Assembly: GCF_001542815.1 (NCBI RefSeq)
Contig: NZ_CP006992.1
Span: 1 to 64,000, forward strand
Reading direction: 5' to 3'
DNA: 64,000 nucleotides
DNA from: Methylobacterium sp. AMS5
GTDB taxonomy: Bacteria; Pseudomonadota; Alphaproteobacteria; Rhizobiales; Beijerinckiaceae
Shown piece by piece: positions 10,221 to 21,355 of this stretch (positions are counted from its first letter, which is position 1; the number at the start of each line of letters is the position of its first letter). Made by a program: the position numbers and the translations under genes. The notes beneath the pieces were generated by a model. It had not been told where the DNA came from, did no database searches, and saw only the letters and a list, made by a program, of their open reading frames with translations.

Positions 10221-11405
10221 GTGCGGCAGGTGTTCTACCTGCCGGGCTTCGATCCCCGCGAACCGGAGACCTATTGGGGTCTGTTCCGTCGCGAGAGCCG
10301 CATCACGGCCGACCGGCGCGGCATGGCGATCTCGGTCGGCGATCCAATCCGGTCCGCCGACGGCATCAGCCTCGATTGGGACGTGGAGAGCGAGGCCGAG
10401 GGGGAAGCGACGCGGGTGCGCTACAGCCTCCTGCGCTGGGACGACATCGTCCGCGACCGGTTTCCCCGCTCCAACCTGCGCCGGCTCACGCGCCTGCCGG
10501 GTTTATGGTGGCGGCTCTGGCGCTCCGGCTACCTGCGGAAGTTCCAGCGCGAGGCGCGGCGCTTCTATCGGGTCATCGTCAGCGTCCACCAGTTCTATCT
10601 GGTCTTCGTTCTCGCGAGCCTCGCGCTCGCCGTCGCGGCGGTGACGCTGACACCGCTCGCCGCGCTGCCGACGCTCGCCGGCATCGCCCTCGTCCCGCTG
10701 CTCGCCTACGCGAACCTGGCCCTGGTGACCCATCTGACGCGGGGAAAGCCGCTCTACGTCACGCATCTCGTCGATGATACCGCCTTCACTCACGATCACG
10801 CCTCGGGGCGCGAAACGGCGATGCGCGAGCGCTCAGGCGCCTGGGCGGAGCGCATCCGCGCGGCGGAGGGACGGGCCTCCGAGATCGTGGTGATCGGCCA
10901 TTCCTCGTCGAGCTTCCTCGCCTTCGAGTGCCTCGACCGCATCCTGAAGTCCGATCCCGAATTCGGCCGACGCGGCACGCCGGTGACGCTCGTGACCCTC
11001 GGCAGCGTCATTCCCTGGCTCACCCTCGACCCGCTGGCCCAGGAGGCGCGGGGCTCCCTCGGACGGATCGGCCGCGACACGGCGATCGGCTGGCTCGACA
11101 TCCGAGCGAGCTGGGACTGGCTCTCGATTCACTTGCGCGACCCGCTCAGCGCCTCCGGCCTGCCCGCGCCGCCCCCCGGCCGCTTCGCATTGATGCGCGT
11201 CGAGATCGAGGATCTGATCGAGCCGGCGCTCGTGGCGCGGCGGCGCTGGAACCTGTTCCGCATGCATTTCCAGCTCCTGATGTCGAGCCGAGAGCCGAAG
11301 GCCTTCGATTACGTCGCCTTCGTCGCCGGGCCGGAGCCCGTCCATGCGGCGGTGGAGCGGTGCCGGACGCAGCGGCCTGCGACGGCCAGCGCCGAATTTA
11401 CGTAG
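10221..11405 (+). CDS. Membrane-associated alpha/beta-hydrolase-like protein
   Basis: The start is taken as GTG 10221 (VRQVFYLPGF); the frame is open upstream but only into the recD2 end. An N-terminal PGFDPREPETYWG segment is followed by two hydrophobic segments at roughly residues 125-150 and 155-175. A lipase-like nucleophile elbow VVIGHSSSSFLAFECLD lies near residue 225, with VTLGSVIPW after it. The GHSSSS motif suggests a serine hydrolase fold; the substrate is unknown. About 394 aa. It is probably an inner-membrane esterase/lipase-like protein. Confidence 0.7.
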   Translation: MRQVFYLPGFDPREPETYWGLFRRESRITADRRGMAISVGDPIRSADGISLDWDVESEAEGEATRVRYSLLRWDDIVRDRFPRSNLRRLTRLPGLWWRLWRSGYLRKFQREARRFYRVIVSVHQFYLVFVLASLALAVAAVTLTPLAALPTLAGIALVPLLAYANLALVTHLTRGKPLYVTHLVDDTAFTHDHASGRETAMRERSGAWAERIRAAEGRASEIVVIGHSSSSFLAFECLDRILKSDPEFGRRGTPVTLVTLGSVIPWLTLDPLAQEARGSLGRIGRDTAIGWLDIRASWDWLSIHLRDPLSASGLPAPPPGRFALMRVEIEDLIEPALVARRRWNLFRMHFQLLMSSREPKAFDYVAFVAGPEPVHAAVERCRTQRPATASAEFT

Positions 11406-11595
11406 GGAAAAGGCACAGCCGGCTTGTACGCAATCAGACCACGGCTGCGCACGCCCTTTGCAGCCGGTCCTGATCCGCTCTAGAGCGATGCGCAAAGTCA
11501 TTTCCGCCGCAGCGAGCCCGTTCGGCTCGCCGTCGGCCGGTTCCGGTTGAGGGATCGGATCGATTTGCGGCAACGGTTTGGGACAGGGCCTTCGG

Positions 11596-13821
<2,226 letters not shown>

Positions 13822-13849
13822 CGAGACGAAAGCGAGCGGAGAGCCCCCA

Positions 13850-14086
13850 ATGCCGATGGATGCGCGCGAGATCGAGTCGATGATCCGCGAGGCGCTGCCC
13901 GACGCGCACGTCGAGATCAAGGATCTGGCGGGCGACGGCGACCACTACGCGGCGACCGTCATCTCCGCCGCCTTCAAGGGCAAGACCCGTGTCGCCCAGC
14001 ATCAGATGGTCTACGGCGCGCTCCAGGGACGGATGGGGGGCGTGCTCCACGCCCTTGCGCTCACCACGGGCGTCCCGCAGGATTGA
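13850..14086 (+). CDS. bolA: BolA family protein
   Basis: A small (78 aa) BolA-like protein, a partner of monothiol glutaredoxins in iron-sulfur cluster handling and iron signalling. IESMIREALPDAHVEIKDL and the C-terminal HQMVYGALQGRMGGVLHALALTT fit the family, including the conserved invariant region around the first His. It lies 28 bases after purL and about 70 before a CGFS glutaredoxin, the classical BolA-Grx4 pairing. ATG 13850 follows GGAGAG; ATG 13856 is a possible alternative. Confidence 0.92.
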   Translation: MPMDAREIESMIREALPDAHVEIKDLAGDGDHYAATVISAAFKGKTRVAQHQMVYGALQGRMGGVLHALALTTGVPQD

Positions 14087-14094
14087 GCCGATCT

Positions 14095-14122
14095 TGAAAT
14101 CAGGCGGTCAGATCTGATTTCA
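14095..14122 (+). promoter_or_regulatory. Inverted repeat between bolA and grxD
   Basis: A perfect 9-bp inverted repeat, TGAAATCAG (14095-14103) and CTGATTTCA (14114-14122), lies between the two genes. It could be an operator for an iron-responsive regulator or an RNA hairpin that sets relative expression. No T-tract follows, so it is unlikely to be a terminator. Confidence 0.4.
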
Positions 14123-14159
14123 CACCTGACCGAGACGAAGAGACAACGAGGACCGTGCG

Positions 14160-14495
14160 ATGACCGACGCCAACACCACCATCAAGAACGAGATCGATTC
14201 GCAGGACGTGGTCGTGTTCATGAAGGGCACGCCGCAATTCCCGATGTGCGGCTTCTCGGGTCAGGTCGTTCAGATCCTCAATTACCTCGGCGTGCCGTTC
14301 AAGGGCGTCAACGTTCTCGACGACATGGCGGTGCGCGAGGGCATCAAGGCCTTCTCGAACTGGCCGACGATCCCGCAGATCTATGTGAAGGGCGAATTCG
14401 TCGGCGGCTGCGATATCGCCCGCGAGATGTTCCAGTCGGGTGAGCTGCAGCAGTTCCTCTCCGAGAAGGGCGTGCCGGTGAAGAGCGCCGCCTGA
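14160..14495 (+). CDS. grxD: Monothiol glutaredoxin, Grx4 (CGFS) type
   Basis: Carries [2Fe-2S] clusters and passes them to BolA or target proteins. The active-site motif [12 protein letters not shown] is seen near residue 30, preceded by [12 protein letters not shown]. The glutathione-binding [19 protein letters not shown] follows. Length 111 aa is normal for the single-domain class. It follows bolA, so the two probably act together. The upstream inverted repeat may separate their expression. Confidence 0.95.
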   Translation: MTDANTTIKNEIDSQDVVVFMKGTPQFPMCGFSGQVVQILNYLGVPFKGVNVLDDMAVREGIKAFSNWPTIPQIYVKGEFVGGCDIAREMFQSGELQQFLSEKGVPVKSAA

Positions 14496-14567
14496 GCGTC
14501 GCCCTTTTCCGGAAACTCTTTTGCGATCACGAGGCTTGATCCCCGGCGGGTTCGCCGGGAGATCAGC

Positions 14568-15470
14568 ATGCACGACGTCATCATCGTGGGCGGCGGCCCG
14601 GCCGGGCTCAACGCCGCCCTGATCCTCGGCCGGGCTCGTCGCAAGGTTCTTCTCTGCGATGCGAGCCAGCCGCGCAACGCCGCGACGCCCCGCACCTGGG
14701 GCCTGTTTACCCGTGATGGCACCCCGCCCTTCGATCTGCGCGCACAGGGCCGGGCCGACCTCGACCGCTACGAGACTGTCGAGTGCCGTGATGTTGCGGT
14801 GACGGAAGCCGCGCGTGACGCCGACGGCTTCACCGTCATCCAGGCCGACGGTACTGTTGAGCGGGCGCGCCGCCTGATCCTTGCGACGGGCCTGGCGCAG
14901 GACATCCCCGAAATCGAAGGCTTCGACACCTATTGGGGCACGGGCGTGCATTCCTGCCCCTATTGCGACGGCTTCGAGGTTCGCGACCGCCCGCTCGTCG
15001 TCTACGGGCGTGGGCATGGCGGCTGCGGGCTCGCGCTGGAACTGACCGGCTGGAGCCAGGACGTCACCCTTTGCACGAGTGGTCACGACGGCGAACTGTC
15101 CGACAAGGACCGTGATCGGCTCGCCCGAAACGGCGTGCGGGTGATCGAGGCGGAGATCGAACGGCTGGAAGGGGACGGATCGCGGCCCACCTGCCTCCGC
15201 TTCCGCGACGGAAGCCAGACGGCCTGCACGGCGCTCTTCCTGATGCCGTTCGCCTGCAGTCCCTCCCCGCTCATCACTCAACTCGGCTGCGAACTCGACG
15301 AGACCCGCAGCGTGGTTCCGACCCGCGAGTACGAGAAGACCAACGTGCCCGGACTCTACGTCGCCGGTGATGCGTCCCGCCGTGTGCAATTCGCCGTCGT
15401 GGCCGCCGCGGAAGGCGCGATGGCCGCTTTTGCCATCAATGCCGAGTTCGTCGCGGAGGCGACCCGGTAG
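14568..15470 (+). CDS. NAD(P)/FAD-dependent oxidoreductase, thioredoxin-reductase-like
   Basis: Starts with an FAD-binding dinucleotide fold (VIIVGGGPAGLNAALILGRARR). It contains the CPYC active-site pair in GTGVHSCPYCDGFEVRD near residue 135, and ends with the FAD motif GLYVAGDASRRVQFAVVAAAEGA. Length 300 aa matches thioredoxin reductase-like enzymes. The second nucleotide fold reads VYGRGHGGCGLALEL and lacks the classical GxGxxA/HRR pattern. It may therefore be an atypical member such as a DTR/FFTR-like or ferredoxin/NADP enzyme rather than TrxB itself. GGGAGA sits upstream of ATG 14568. Confidence 0.85.
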   Translation: MHDVIIVGGGPAGLNAALILGRARRKVLLCDASQPRNAATPRTWGLFTRDGTPPFDLRAQGRADLDRYETVECRDVAVTEAARDADGFTVIQADGTVERARRLILATGLAQDIPEIEGFDTYWGTGVHSCPYCDGFEVRDRPLVVYGRGHGGCGLALELTGWSQDVTLCTSGHDGELSDKDRDRLARNGVRVIEAEIERLEGDGSRPTCLRFRDGSQTACTALFLMPFACSPSPLITQLGCELDETRSVVPTREYEKTNVPGLYVAGDASRRVQFAVVAAAEGAMAAFAINAEFVAEATR

Positions 15471-15549
15471 GACCGCAGGTTTCGAACCGGCCCCCATCCG
15501 ATGAAGGAAAAAGCGCGGGCGCAGCGCGTTGATCGAGGCGGGGTTTAGC

Positions 15550-15629
15550 GTGCCTCACAAAACTCCCGGTCTCTGACCGTTCTCGCTCCGGCGATGACAG
15601 CGCGGCGGCAGTTTCGTGAGAGACATTGA
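15550..15629. repeat. 80-bp imperfect palindrome, copy 1
   Basis: The left arm GTGCCTCACAAAACTCCC and right arm GCAGTTTCGTGAGAGACA are nearly complementary. A second element with the same arms and exactly the same length, but a different centre, lies at 26707-26786. The pattern (conserved ends, diverged middle, intergenic) suggests a mobile palindromic repeat. It lies just upstream of the lactonase gene. Confidence 0.7.
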
Positions 15630-15660
15630 AAGCGCCGCCCTTCAGCGTGCCGGAGCCTCG

Positions 15661-16545
15661 ATGACCCCACCCGTTCATCCCCATACGCCGCGCGTCGCGG
15701 TCGCCTGCGGCTGCACCCTCGGTGAGGAGGTCGTCTGGGATGCCCGTGACGGGTCACTGCTGTGGGTCGATATCGAGAACCCGGCGATCTGGCAGCATTG
15801 GCCTGCTACGGGCGAGGCCGTGCGGCTTCCGCTCGACGAGAAGATCGGCTTCGCCGTTCTGACGCCTGATCCTGATCGCGTCGTCGCGGGGTTCAAGTCC
15901 GGTGTCGCCGCCCTGCGGCTCTCGGACGGATCACGTACGCCACTCGTCCATCCGGACGATTACCCTGCGGGCAATCGGCTCAACAGCGGCAATGCCGGGC
16001 CGGATGGCTGGCTCTATTTCGGAAGCATGGACGACGAGGAGAAGGCGCAGACCGGTGGCTTCCACCGTTGGGACGGAGCGCGGGTCGAGACGTTCGGCAG
16101 CCGTGCCGCCGTGACCAATGGTCCGGTCGTCAGCCCTGACGGCCGGCGTGTCTACACGATCGATACCGCGAACGGCCTTGTGCAGGTTCACCCTCTCGAT
16201 GACGGGCGGATCGGCGAAGCGCGGCCGCTGATCCGTTTCGAAGAGAGCTGGGGCAAGCCGGACGGTCTGACGCTCGATGCCGAGGGTCACCTCTGGATCT
16301 GCCATTATGGTGCGGGCCGCATCACCCGTTTCGACCCGGACGGCCGCGTCGCGTACGTCGTGCCGATGCCGACATCGCTCGTCACGAAATGCGCTTTCGG
16401 CGGTGACGACCTCTCGACGCTCTATGTCACGACCTGTCTTCGCGGTCGCGATCCGAGGCTCGAGCCGATGGCGGGTCACCTCTACAAAGTCGAAACGGGT
16501 TTTCGTGGCATTCCAGCAAATCTTTTGGCGCTGCCGCAAACCTGA
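15661..16545 (+). CDS. SMP-30/gluconolactonase family protein
   Basis: A six-bladed beta-propeller lactonase-like protein of 294 aa. Family hallmarks are LGEEVVWDARDGSLLWVDIE at the N-terminus (metal-binding Glu), GNRLNSGNAGPDGWLYFGSMD (metal-binding Asn and substrate loop), NGPVVSPDGRRVYTIDT, and KPDGLTLDAEGHLWICHYGAGRI. This group hydrolyses sugar or other lactones with a divalent metal. ATG 15661 is chosen because the upstream in-frame codons lie inside the palindromic repeat. Substrate not deducible. Confidence 0.88.
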   Translation: MTPPVHPHTPRVAVACGCTLGEEVVWDARDGSLLWVDIENPAIWQHWPATGEAVRLPLDEKIGFAVLTPDPDRVVAGFKSGVAALRLSDGSRTPLVHPDDYPAGNRLNSGNAGPDGWLYFGSMDDEEKAQTGGFHRWDGARVETFGSRAAVTNGPVVSPDGRRVYTIDTANGLVQVHPLDDGRIGEARPLIRFEESWGKPDGLTLDAEGHLWICHYGAGRITRFDPDGRVAYVVPMPTSLVTKCAFGGDDLSTLYVTTCLRGRDPRLEPMAGHLYKVETGFRGIPANLLALPQT

Positions 16546-16730
16546 GTTGTACGACTATTGTCGACCTGGTGTGCGGCTTTGCACCGCAGTAAGGTCTGTT
16601 GCGCCGCAAATATGAAGGCGCGGTGAAGATTGAAGAACTGGCGGAACTTATCCCCGTTTTGTTAGTTCTCCACACACGGTCGAGCTTTCGCTCGTAGACC
16701 GCGTGCCCTCACCGAGGGTGGGAGCGGGTC

Positions 16731-16946
16731 ATGCCAGTCTTCGATGGGAAGTATCTGACCGAGCAGGGCGAAGGCGAAGCGCTTCTCGCCATGGTCCTCC
16801 GCCCGACGCCGACGGCTCAGGAGGAGGCACGCGCGCGCGGCCGGATGCGGATTGAGCGGGCGACCATGCTGGCTGAGTTGGTACCCGCCGTGCCGGGCAC
16901 GACGCTTGGTGCTCTCAAGCGGGTCGATATTCTACCGGTGAACTGA
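16731..16946 (+). CDS. Small hypothetical protein (71 aa)
   Basis: Not recognised. ATG 16731 follows a good ribosome site (GGGAGCGGG). The protein is small and charged, with a helix-prone Arg/Glu-rich middle (QEEARARGRMRIERATML) and no signal or membrane segment. It ends 26 bases before the end of the convergent gene at 16973. Confidence 0.55.
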   Translation: MPVFDGKYLTEQGEGEALLAMVLRPTPTAQEEARARGRMRIERATMLAELVPAVPGTTLGALKRVDILPVN

Positions 16947-16972
16947 CGGCCCGTCCGCTCCCCGAATCGACG

Positions 16973-17809
16973 CTACCAGGCTTGGGGTGTGATGACCCCC
17001 TGGCGGGTGACCACGACCCACTGCCGACCCCGGCGCTCGATCGCCTCGACCCGGCCGATGCCGGGTACCGCATCTCCCCGTCCCACTTCAACGAGCTGAC
17101 GGCGGCGGTCTTCGAGGATCGCGACGCCGTCGTAGACATCGCGCAGCGCCCAGCCTTCGAGGGTGTTGGTCTTCGGTTTGTCGGGAAGACTTCCGGTCTG
17201 TGTCGGCTCCGGCGCGCGCGCCTCGGGCTTCGGCTCGGATTTGGCGGGAGCGGCGGCGGCAACCGGTTGCAGCTTCTTCTCCCACTGCGCGATCGCGCTC
17301 GTCATGCGCTCAGCCTGATCGCGCTCGACCCGGGCCATCGTCTCGGACAGGTTCGCCAGTCGCTTATCGAGCGCTTGCTCGGTGCGGCCGAGCCGATCCG
17401 TCACGGTGTGGCCGAGCGCCTTAGTCTCACTGCGAGCAACGTCGCTGGCTTCGTGCAGGGCCGTCACCGTACGGGCAAGCCGGTCGATCTCCTGTGCGAA
17501 CCTGGCCGCTTCCGAGCGCCCGGCCGACAGCTCGGTCTGGATCTGAGCAAGCACCGTGCCGGATCGTTCTTGAGGGGTCGCCACCAAGCCCAGGCACACG
17601 CCGCCAACCAAGGCGGCCACGCTTGCTGCGGCAAGCCGACCGTTGGCTCCGAGGTGAAACGACTTCCGCGTCGGCGCGGCTGCGGGCGGCGTCGCATTTG
17701 CACCAGCTTTCGGGCCACCGGCGACGGCCTGCTTCAGCATCTCGACGGGCGAGGGTTGCGCGATCGGCTTACCGGTTGCCCCTTTGCGCGTTTCGATCGT
17801 CTCCGGCAT
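16973..17809 (-). CDS. Single-pass membrane protein with coiled coil, hypothetical
   Basis: Not assigned to a family. The cytoplasmic N-terminus is about 50 residues and rich in Pro, Ala and Lys. One membrane segment (AAASVAALVGGVCLGLVA) lies near residues 55-75, followed by about 100 residues of heptad-like helical sequence. A Pro/Glu-rich linker (KSEPKPEARAPEPTQ) leads to a compact C-terminal domain of about 75 residues (LEGWALRDVYDGVAILEDR ... GVITPQAW). The C-terminal part resembles the small beta domains of envelope-spanning secretion or pilus-associated proteins, by inference only. ATG at 17809 is chosen; the frame is open beyond it without coding character. 278 aa. Confidence 0.7.
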   Translation of the reverse strand: MPETIETRKGATGKPIAQPSPVEMLKQAVAGGPKAGANATPPAAAPTRKSFHLGANGRLAAASVAALVGGVCLGLVATPQERSGTVLAQIQTELSAGRSEAARFAQEIDRLARTVTALHEASDVARSETKALGHTVTDRLGRTEQALDKRLANLSETMARVERDQAERMTSAIAQWEKKLQPVAAAAPAKSEPKPEARAPEPTQTGSLPDKPKTNTLEGWALRDVYDGVAILEDRRRQLVEVGRGDAVPGIGRVEAIERRGRQWVVVTRQGVITPQAW

Positions 17810-18495
17810 GGCAATGGCTTTCCAACGATACGGTCGGCAGACCTCGACCGGTGATCCATGAGAGCGCCGGTCCGAATAACGATCGGCGTCGTCGAGACTT
17901 CGCCGCCCGCCAGGCATGCTTCCATGAGAAGCGCACCGCTGGACACGAAGCGAAGCGGCAACAACCGCCCGAACCACATCCAGTCGGCCATTCGAGAATT
18001 CTGTTAAGGATGTTTGTTTACCGAAAGGTTACCGCTGCGGCCCCGCTCAAGCCTCCGCAATTCGCGTCCCTCGGCTTCCTATCGCCTGTAGAGAGCTTAC
18101 CTTAGACCGCCGGGGCCGGGCGGATCGCGGTAGCCTTCGCTTCTCGCAGGCACGCGTACCGGACAGCGCTCAACTTGGCTTCAGCCGCGCGTCCGGCATA
18201 GGTAAATAATTTTAATTGTTGCAACGCCGCCGCTGCTGCGAATGTGTCTGTTTTATTCTCTTATGTGCTTAGGAATTCGCTAACTTTATCTAAATTTTTT
18301 TAAGTTTCATAACCCGAATTTACCGGGTTTTAGATCCGAATTGCAGCTCTCATCAGGTGTCGCGGCGAGGATGACGGTGCAAATGGATTTTGTGCATGGC
18401 CTTGCGGCGACTGCTGGTTGTGGGCGGGGCGGTGCGAATTCAGCGTTTCTTAACACGACGACGGGATCCTCAGCCGAACGTGAGGACCGTTTTCA
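17810..18495. other. Long AT-leaning intergenic region before a curlin gene
   Basis: About 690 bases without a convincing gene. The half nearer the curlin gene (about 18190-18340) is clearly AT-richer than its surroundings, including TAAATAATTTTAATTG and a TTTATCTAAATTTTTTTAAG tract. It also holds a small AACCCG/CGGGTT hairpin at 18311-18329 followed by TT. This fits a bent, regulator-rich promoter region for the curlin gene at 18496, but no specific site can be assigned. Confidence 0.5.
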
Positions 18496-18855
18496 ATGCG
18501 TAAAATCGTTGCGACCATCGCCCTTTGCGCTGCCGTGATGCAGATCACGGGATCCGCGCAAGCGCAGGACATGTCGGCCCTGATGGCGCGATCCGACACG
18601 ACGATGCAGGACATCGAGAACGGTGCCCTGCGCAACACCATGAATCGCGTCTCGGCAAGCCTCGACGCTTCGACCGGAAGCGGCGTGCAGGGCAACGCCT
18701 TCTACGGCGTGCAGGATGGCCAGTACAATCGCATCGACGCGACGCAGACCGGTACGGGCAACCTCATCCGCGTGATGCAGAGCGGCAACTCGAACGCGGC
18801 GGTCATCGCGCAGTCCGGATCGTTCAACCAGATCATTGTCAGACAGGGCCGCTGA
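18496..18855 (+). CDS. Short curlin-like (CsgA/CsgB-type) secreted protein
   Basis: An exported protein of 119 aa with a clear signal peptide (MRKIVATIALCAAVMQITGSAQA). About 50 residues of linker are followed by at least three curlin-type repeats with the Gln/Asn/Gly spacing of amyloid curlins (NRIDATQTGTGNLIRVMQSG, NSNAAVIAQSGSFNQIIVRQ). The last repeat ends at the C-terminus (GR), as in nucleator CsgB proteins, which suggests a nucleator or capping role. It stands alone on the plus strand, convergent with the csg genes. Confidence 0.85.
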   Translation: MRKIVATIALCAAVMQITGSAQAQDMSALMARSDTTMQDIENGALRNTMNRVSASLDASTGSGVQGNAFYGVQDGQYNRIDATQTGTGNLIRVMQSGNSNAAVIAQSGSFNQIIVRQGR

Positions 18856-18868
18856 TACCCGGCTCCTC

Positions 18869-18891
18869 GCCGCGAGCGGATCGCTCGCGGC
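18869..18891. terminator. Bidirectional hairpin terminator between convergent genes
   Basis: A perfect 10-bp stem (GCCGCGAGCG, 18869-18878, with 18882-18891) and 3-base loop lie between the curlin gene on the plus strand and the transglycosylase on the minus strand. T-tracts are poor (TCTTCCC on the plus side). Confidence 0.55.
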
Positions 18892-18933
18892 TCTTCCCAC
18901 GGCGGCGCCGTGCGGCAGGGCACGGGCGGCCGA

Positions 18934-19809
18934 TCAATACCGGCTGTAGTTCAAACATTGCGCGCCGGGGCTGAGCAGGGCGGCACAGGGGCCACTTGCT
19001 CCGCCCGACGATCGCAGAACACCGCCGGCCGCGGCGCGGAGCTGAGCCGTCGAGAGCGGTGCGATCGAGCCGCCCGCTGGTCCCGTCGCGTTCTTCCCCT
19101 CGGCCGATGCCTCCTGGCGACTCGATATCCGGATCGCGGCCAAATCGGCCGCCGGGCCGAACGGGGACAGCGGCGCCGCGAAGGACGCGATCCGGAGCGG
19201 CCAGCCGGTCCCGGACGGACGATACGCCTCCGTCCAAGCCGGCGTGTTCACGCCGGTGACGTTGGCAACGTAGTCCACGGTCTCCTTTGGAAGGTCGAGG
19301 CGGCCGCTCAGCCACGCGTCGACCCGACCGGGGCCGGCATTGTAGGCAGCCGCCGCCAAGGCCCAATTTCCGTATCGCAGCCGGAGATCGCGCAGCAATT
19401 CGGCCGCTTTGGGGATCGCCTGAACCGGATCGAAGGGATCGCCGAGACCACGCTCGGCCGCCGTCGCCGGCATGAATTGCGCGATGCCGAGTGCGCCCTT
19501 CGGGCTCACGGCCATCGGGTTCAACCCACTTTCCCGCTTAAGCAGCCGCAGGAGGAAATCGGAAGGAACGCCGGCGCTGAGGGCGGCCTGGGCAACGAGG
19601 GTCGAGATCGCTGAAACCGGCAACTCCGGCGCGATCTTCTGGACGATCGCAACGGTGACCGTGAGCGGCGGTTCGATCGCGGCCGTGACCTGCACTGTGG
19701 CCGTCAAATCCAGAATCGGCAGGCGGCCACGGGCATCGGCCTTTGCCTGCGACGTGAACAGGACGGCTGCGACCAGTGCCAGCCCCCGCCAGGGATGCCT
19801 GTCACACAT
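18934..19809 (-). CDS. Lytic transglycosylase-like protein of the curli locus
   Basis: A periplasmic SLT-type murein hydrolase by sequence: it contains the catalytic Glu in LLRLLKRESGLNPMAVSPKG, then ALGIAQFMPATAAERG, and AAAYNAGPGRVDAWL, the three landmarks of the goose-lysozyme-like fold. An N-terminal signal peptide (LALVAAVLFTSQAKADA) follows a short MCDRHPWRG. Size 291 aa. It starts only 4 bases after the csgG stop, so it is translated with the curli secretion genes. It may open the cell wall for the CsgG channel or its assembly. Confidence 0.87.
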   Translation of the reverse strand: MCDRHPWRGLALVAAVLFTSQAKADARGRLPILDLTATVQVTAAIEPPLTVTVAIVQKIAPELPVSAISTLVAQAALSAGVPSDFLLRLLKRESGLNPMAVSPKGALGIAQFMPATAAERGLGDPFDPVQAIPKAAELLRDLRLRYGNWALAAAAYNAGPGRVDAWLSGRLDLPKETVDYVANVTGVNTPAWTEAYRPSGTGWPLRIASFAAPLSPFGPAADLAAIRISSRQEASAEGKNATGPAGGSIAPLSTAQLRAAAGGVLRSSGGASGPCAALLSPGAQCLNYSRY

Positions 19810-19813
19810 CGTC

Positions 19814-20737
19814 TCAGTTCTTCGCGACCACGACGGCTTCCGGAACGACCTCGACGCTCGCGCTCGCGGCAGGAAGCGGCTTGTCGCGCTCGATATATTG
19901 CTGAAGCAGGCGCTGCCCGACGTCCTGATCGCGGAACTTCCACAATCCCTTTCGCACGCCTTCCATCAGGGTCGAGTAGACGGCCAACTCGATGGATTCG
20001 CGCACGGCGAATTGCGTCGGTTCGTTGCGCGTCACGCCGGCATCGAACTCGAACAGCTTGTTGACCGCGACGTAGCGGAACGTGTTGGTCGCAAGCCCGA
20101 TCGAGTAGATCGTCTTCGTGGTCGTGACGCTCGTCAGCACCTCGCCCGACTGGACGGATACGATGCGCATGCCGACCGTCACGACGTCGCGCCGATAGCG
20201 GATATCGCCGCCGATCCCGAGATAGCGAGCCCCGATTCCACCCGTGACGAAGTTCGCGTCGTAGGCGAGGATGCCACCCTCGACCAGCAGGCCGGCGAAG
20301 CGGATCGGCGGAAGCGGCTTGGCCTGGTCCTGATCGAATTCCTGGCGGGTGGCGCGGATGAGCTGCCGTTCCTGGAGAATGTTAGCGAGGCTTCCGCGCT
20401 CCACCACCCGGAACCAGCGTCCGCTGCCGGTGCGACGCAGGGCATCGACGAGGAAGGCCGCGCCGCCCTGTGTGACGGCACGGGAGAACTCCGCGAAGTT
20501 GTCGCTGGGCTTGTTCTGCCCGGTCAGATCCGGAAAGCTGTAGACTGCCAGATCGACCGCTTTCACTGGCGGCGGCAGCAGGGCGAGGTCGAGCCCGGTC
20601 GGCGACGTCTCGGTGATGGTCGGTGCCTCGTTGAGCGGCTCGCGCCCGCCGACGGGGACGCAGCCGCCCAAGCCGAGCGCGGCGCTCACAAGACCACCGA
20701 CGGCAAGACGTCGGATCGAGAGTTTTTCAGCCCACAT
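19814..20737 (-). CDS. csgG: Curli secretion channel CsgG
   Basis: The outer-membrane lipoprotein that forms the nonameric curlin export pore. The signal peptide ends in a lipobox (LGLGGC). The mature protein carries family segments SRAVTQGGAAFLVDALRRT, WFRVVERGSLANILQERQLIR, GGILAYDANFVTGGIGARYLGIG and a transmembrane-hairpin region YRRDVVTVGMRIVSVQSGEVL. At 307 aa it is slightly longer than the enterobacterial protein. ATG at 20737 is chosen over an upstream in-frame start at 20779 because it gives a compact lipoprotein signal. It lies between csgF and the transglycosylase. Confidence 0.93.
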   Translation of the reverse strand: MWAEKLSIRRLAVGGLVSAALGLGGCVPVGGREPLNEAPTITETSPTGLDLALLPPPVKAVDLAVYSFPDLTGQNKPSDNFAEFSRAVTQGGAAFLVDALRRTGSGRWFRVVERGSLANILQERQLIRATRQEFDQDQAKPLPPIRFAGLLVEGGILAYDANFVTGGIGARYLGIGGDIRYRRDVVTVGMRIVSVQSGEVLTSVTTTKTIYSIGLATNTFRYVAVNKLFEFDAGVTRNEPTQFAVRESIELAVYSTLMEGVRKGLWKFRDQDVGQRLLQQYIERDKPLPAASASVEVVPEAVVVAKN

Positions 20738-20872
20738 AAGGATCAAGAATCCCAACCATGACCGGGCTGCTTGTCGCAACCTTCGGATTATCGTGGCGCG
20801 AACACCGCATCTATTGCGTCCGAGTTGAACCTGACGCTTTTGCAGACTCGGCGAACTCGGTCTCAGCGGTGT

Positions 20873-21316
20873 TCAAGGACCCGATGGTACGACGACCGTA
20901 CTGGTCGTCGTGCCATCGAAAATGACGATGCGGACATTCGCCCCTTCGCGTGCAAAATTGATCGTCGTGCCCTGGAACTCGAAGGTTCCGTTCGGCTGGG
21001 CATTTTCGCCGAAGATCGCCCGCGTGATCTGATTGGCCAGTGAGCTGAAGAGCTGTGACTGCAACTGCTGGGCAAAGATCTGCCCCTGGGTCAGCGTTTG
21101 CCCGGCACGGCCGGTCTGGCTGGAGAAGATCTGGTTCAGGCGCTGCTCACGGGCTTGTGGAATGTTTTGAGCGTTGGCTTCGCTCTGCAGCCAGCCTCCG
21201 TTGAGCGGGCTCCCACCAAAGGCCGGGTTGATCGGCTGATGGATCAGATTGCCCGCCAGAACCGGACCTGCCGAGAGCGCCAGCAGAGCACTTGCCGCCA
21301 GGAAAGATGTTTTCAT
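20873..21316 (-). CDS. csgF: Curli assembly factor CsgF
   Basis: A surface accessory protein that plugs into the CsgG channel and helps anchor nucleation. The signal peptide (FLAASALLALSAGPVLA) is followed by GNLIHQPINPAFGGSPLNGGW, the conserved CsgF N-terminal segment that inserts in CsgG. Next come a Gln-rich helix (NAQNIPQAREQRLNQIF) and a C-terminal beta domain (GTFEFQGTTINFAREG). Length 147 aa is normal. It lies 39 bases after the curlin-like gene and about 135 before csgG. Confidence 0.93.
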   Translation of the reverse strand: MKTSFLAASALLALSAGPVLAGNLIHQPINPAFGGSPLNGGWLQSEANAQNIPQAREQRLNQIFSSQTGRAGQTLTQGQIFAQQLQSQLFSSLANQITRAIFGENAQPNGTFEFQGTTINFAREGANVRIVIFDGTTTSTVVVPSGP

Positions 21317-21355
21317 GGTGGGGTCTCACTTTCTCAAGCTGCCTGCATCCCCGCC

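Noticed and set aside
14938..14965. Calling the CPYC flavoprotein trxB
   Set aside because: The second nucleotide-binding motif departs from classical NADPH thioredoxin reductase, so a general name is safer.
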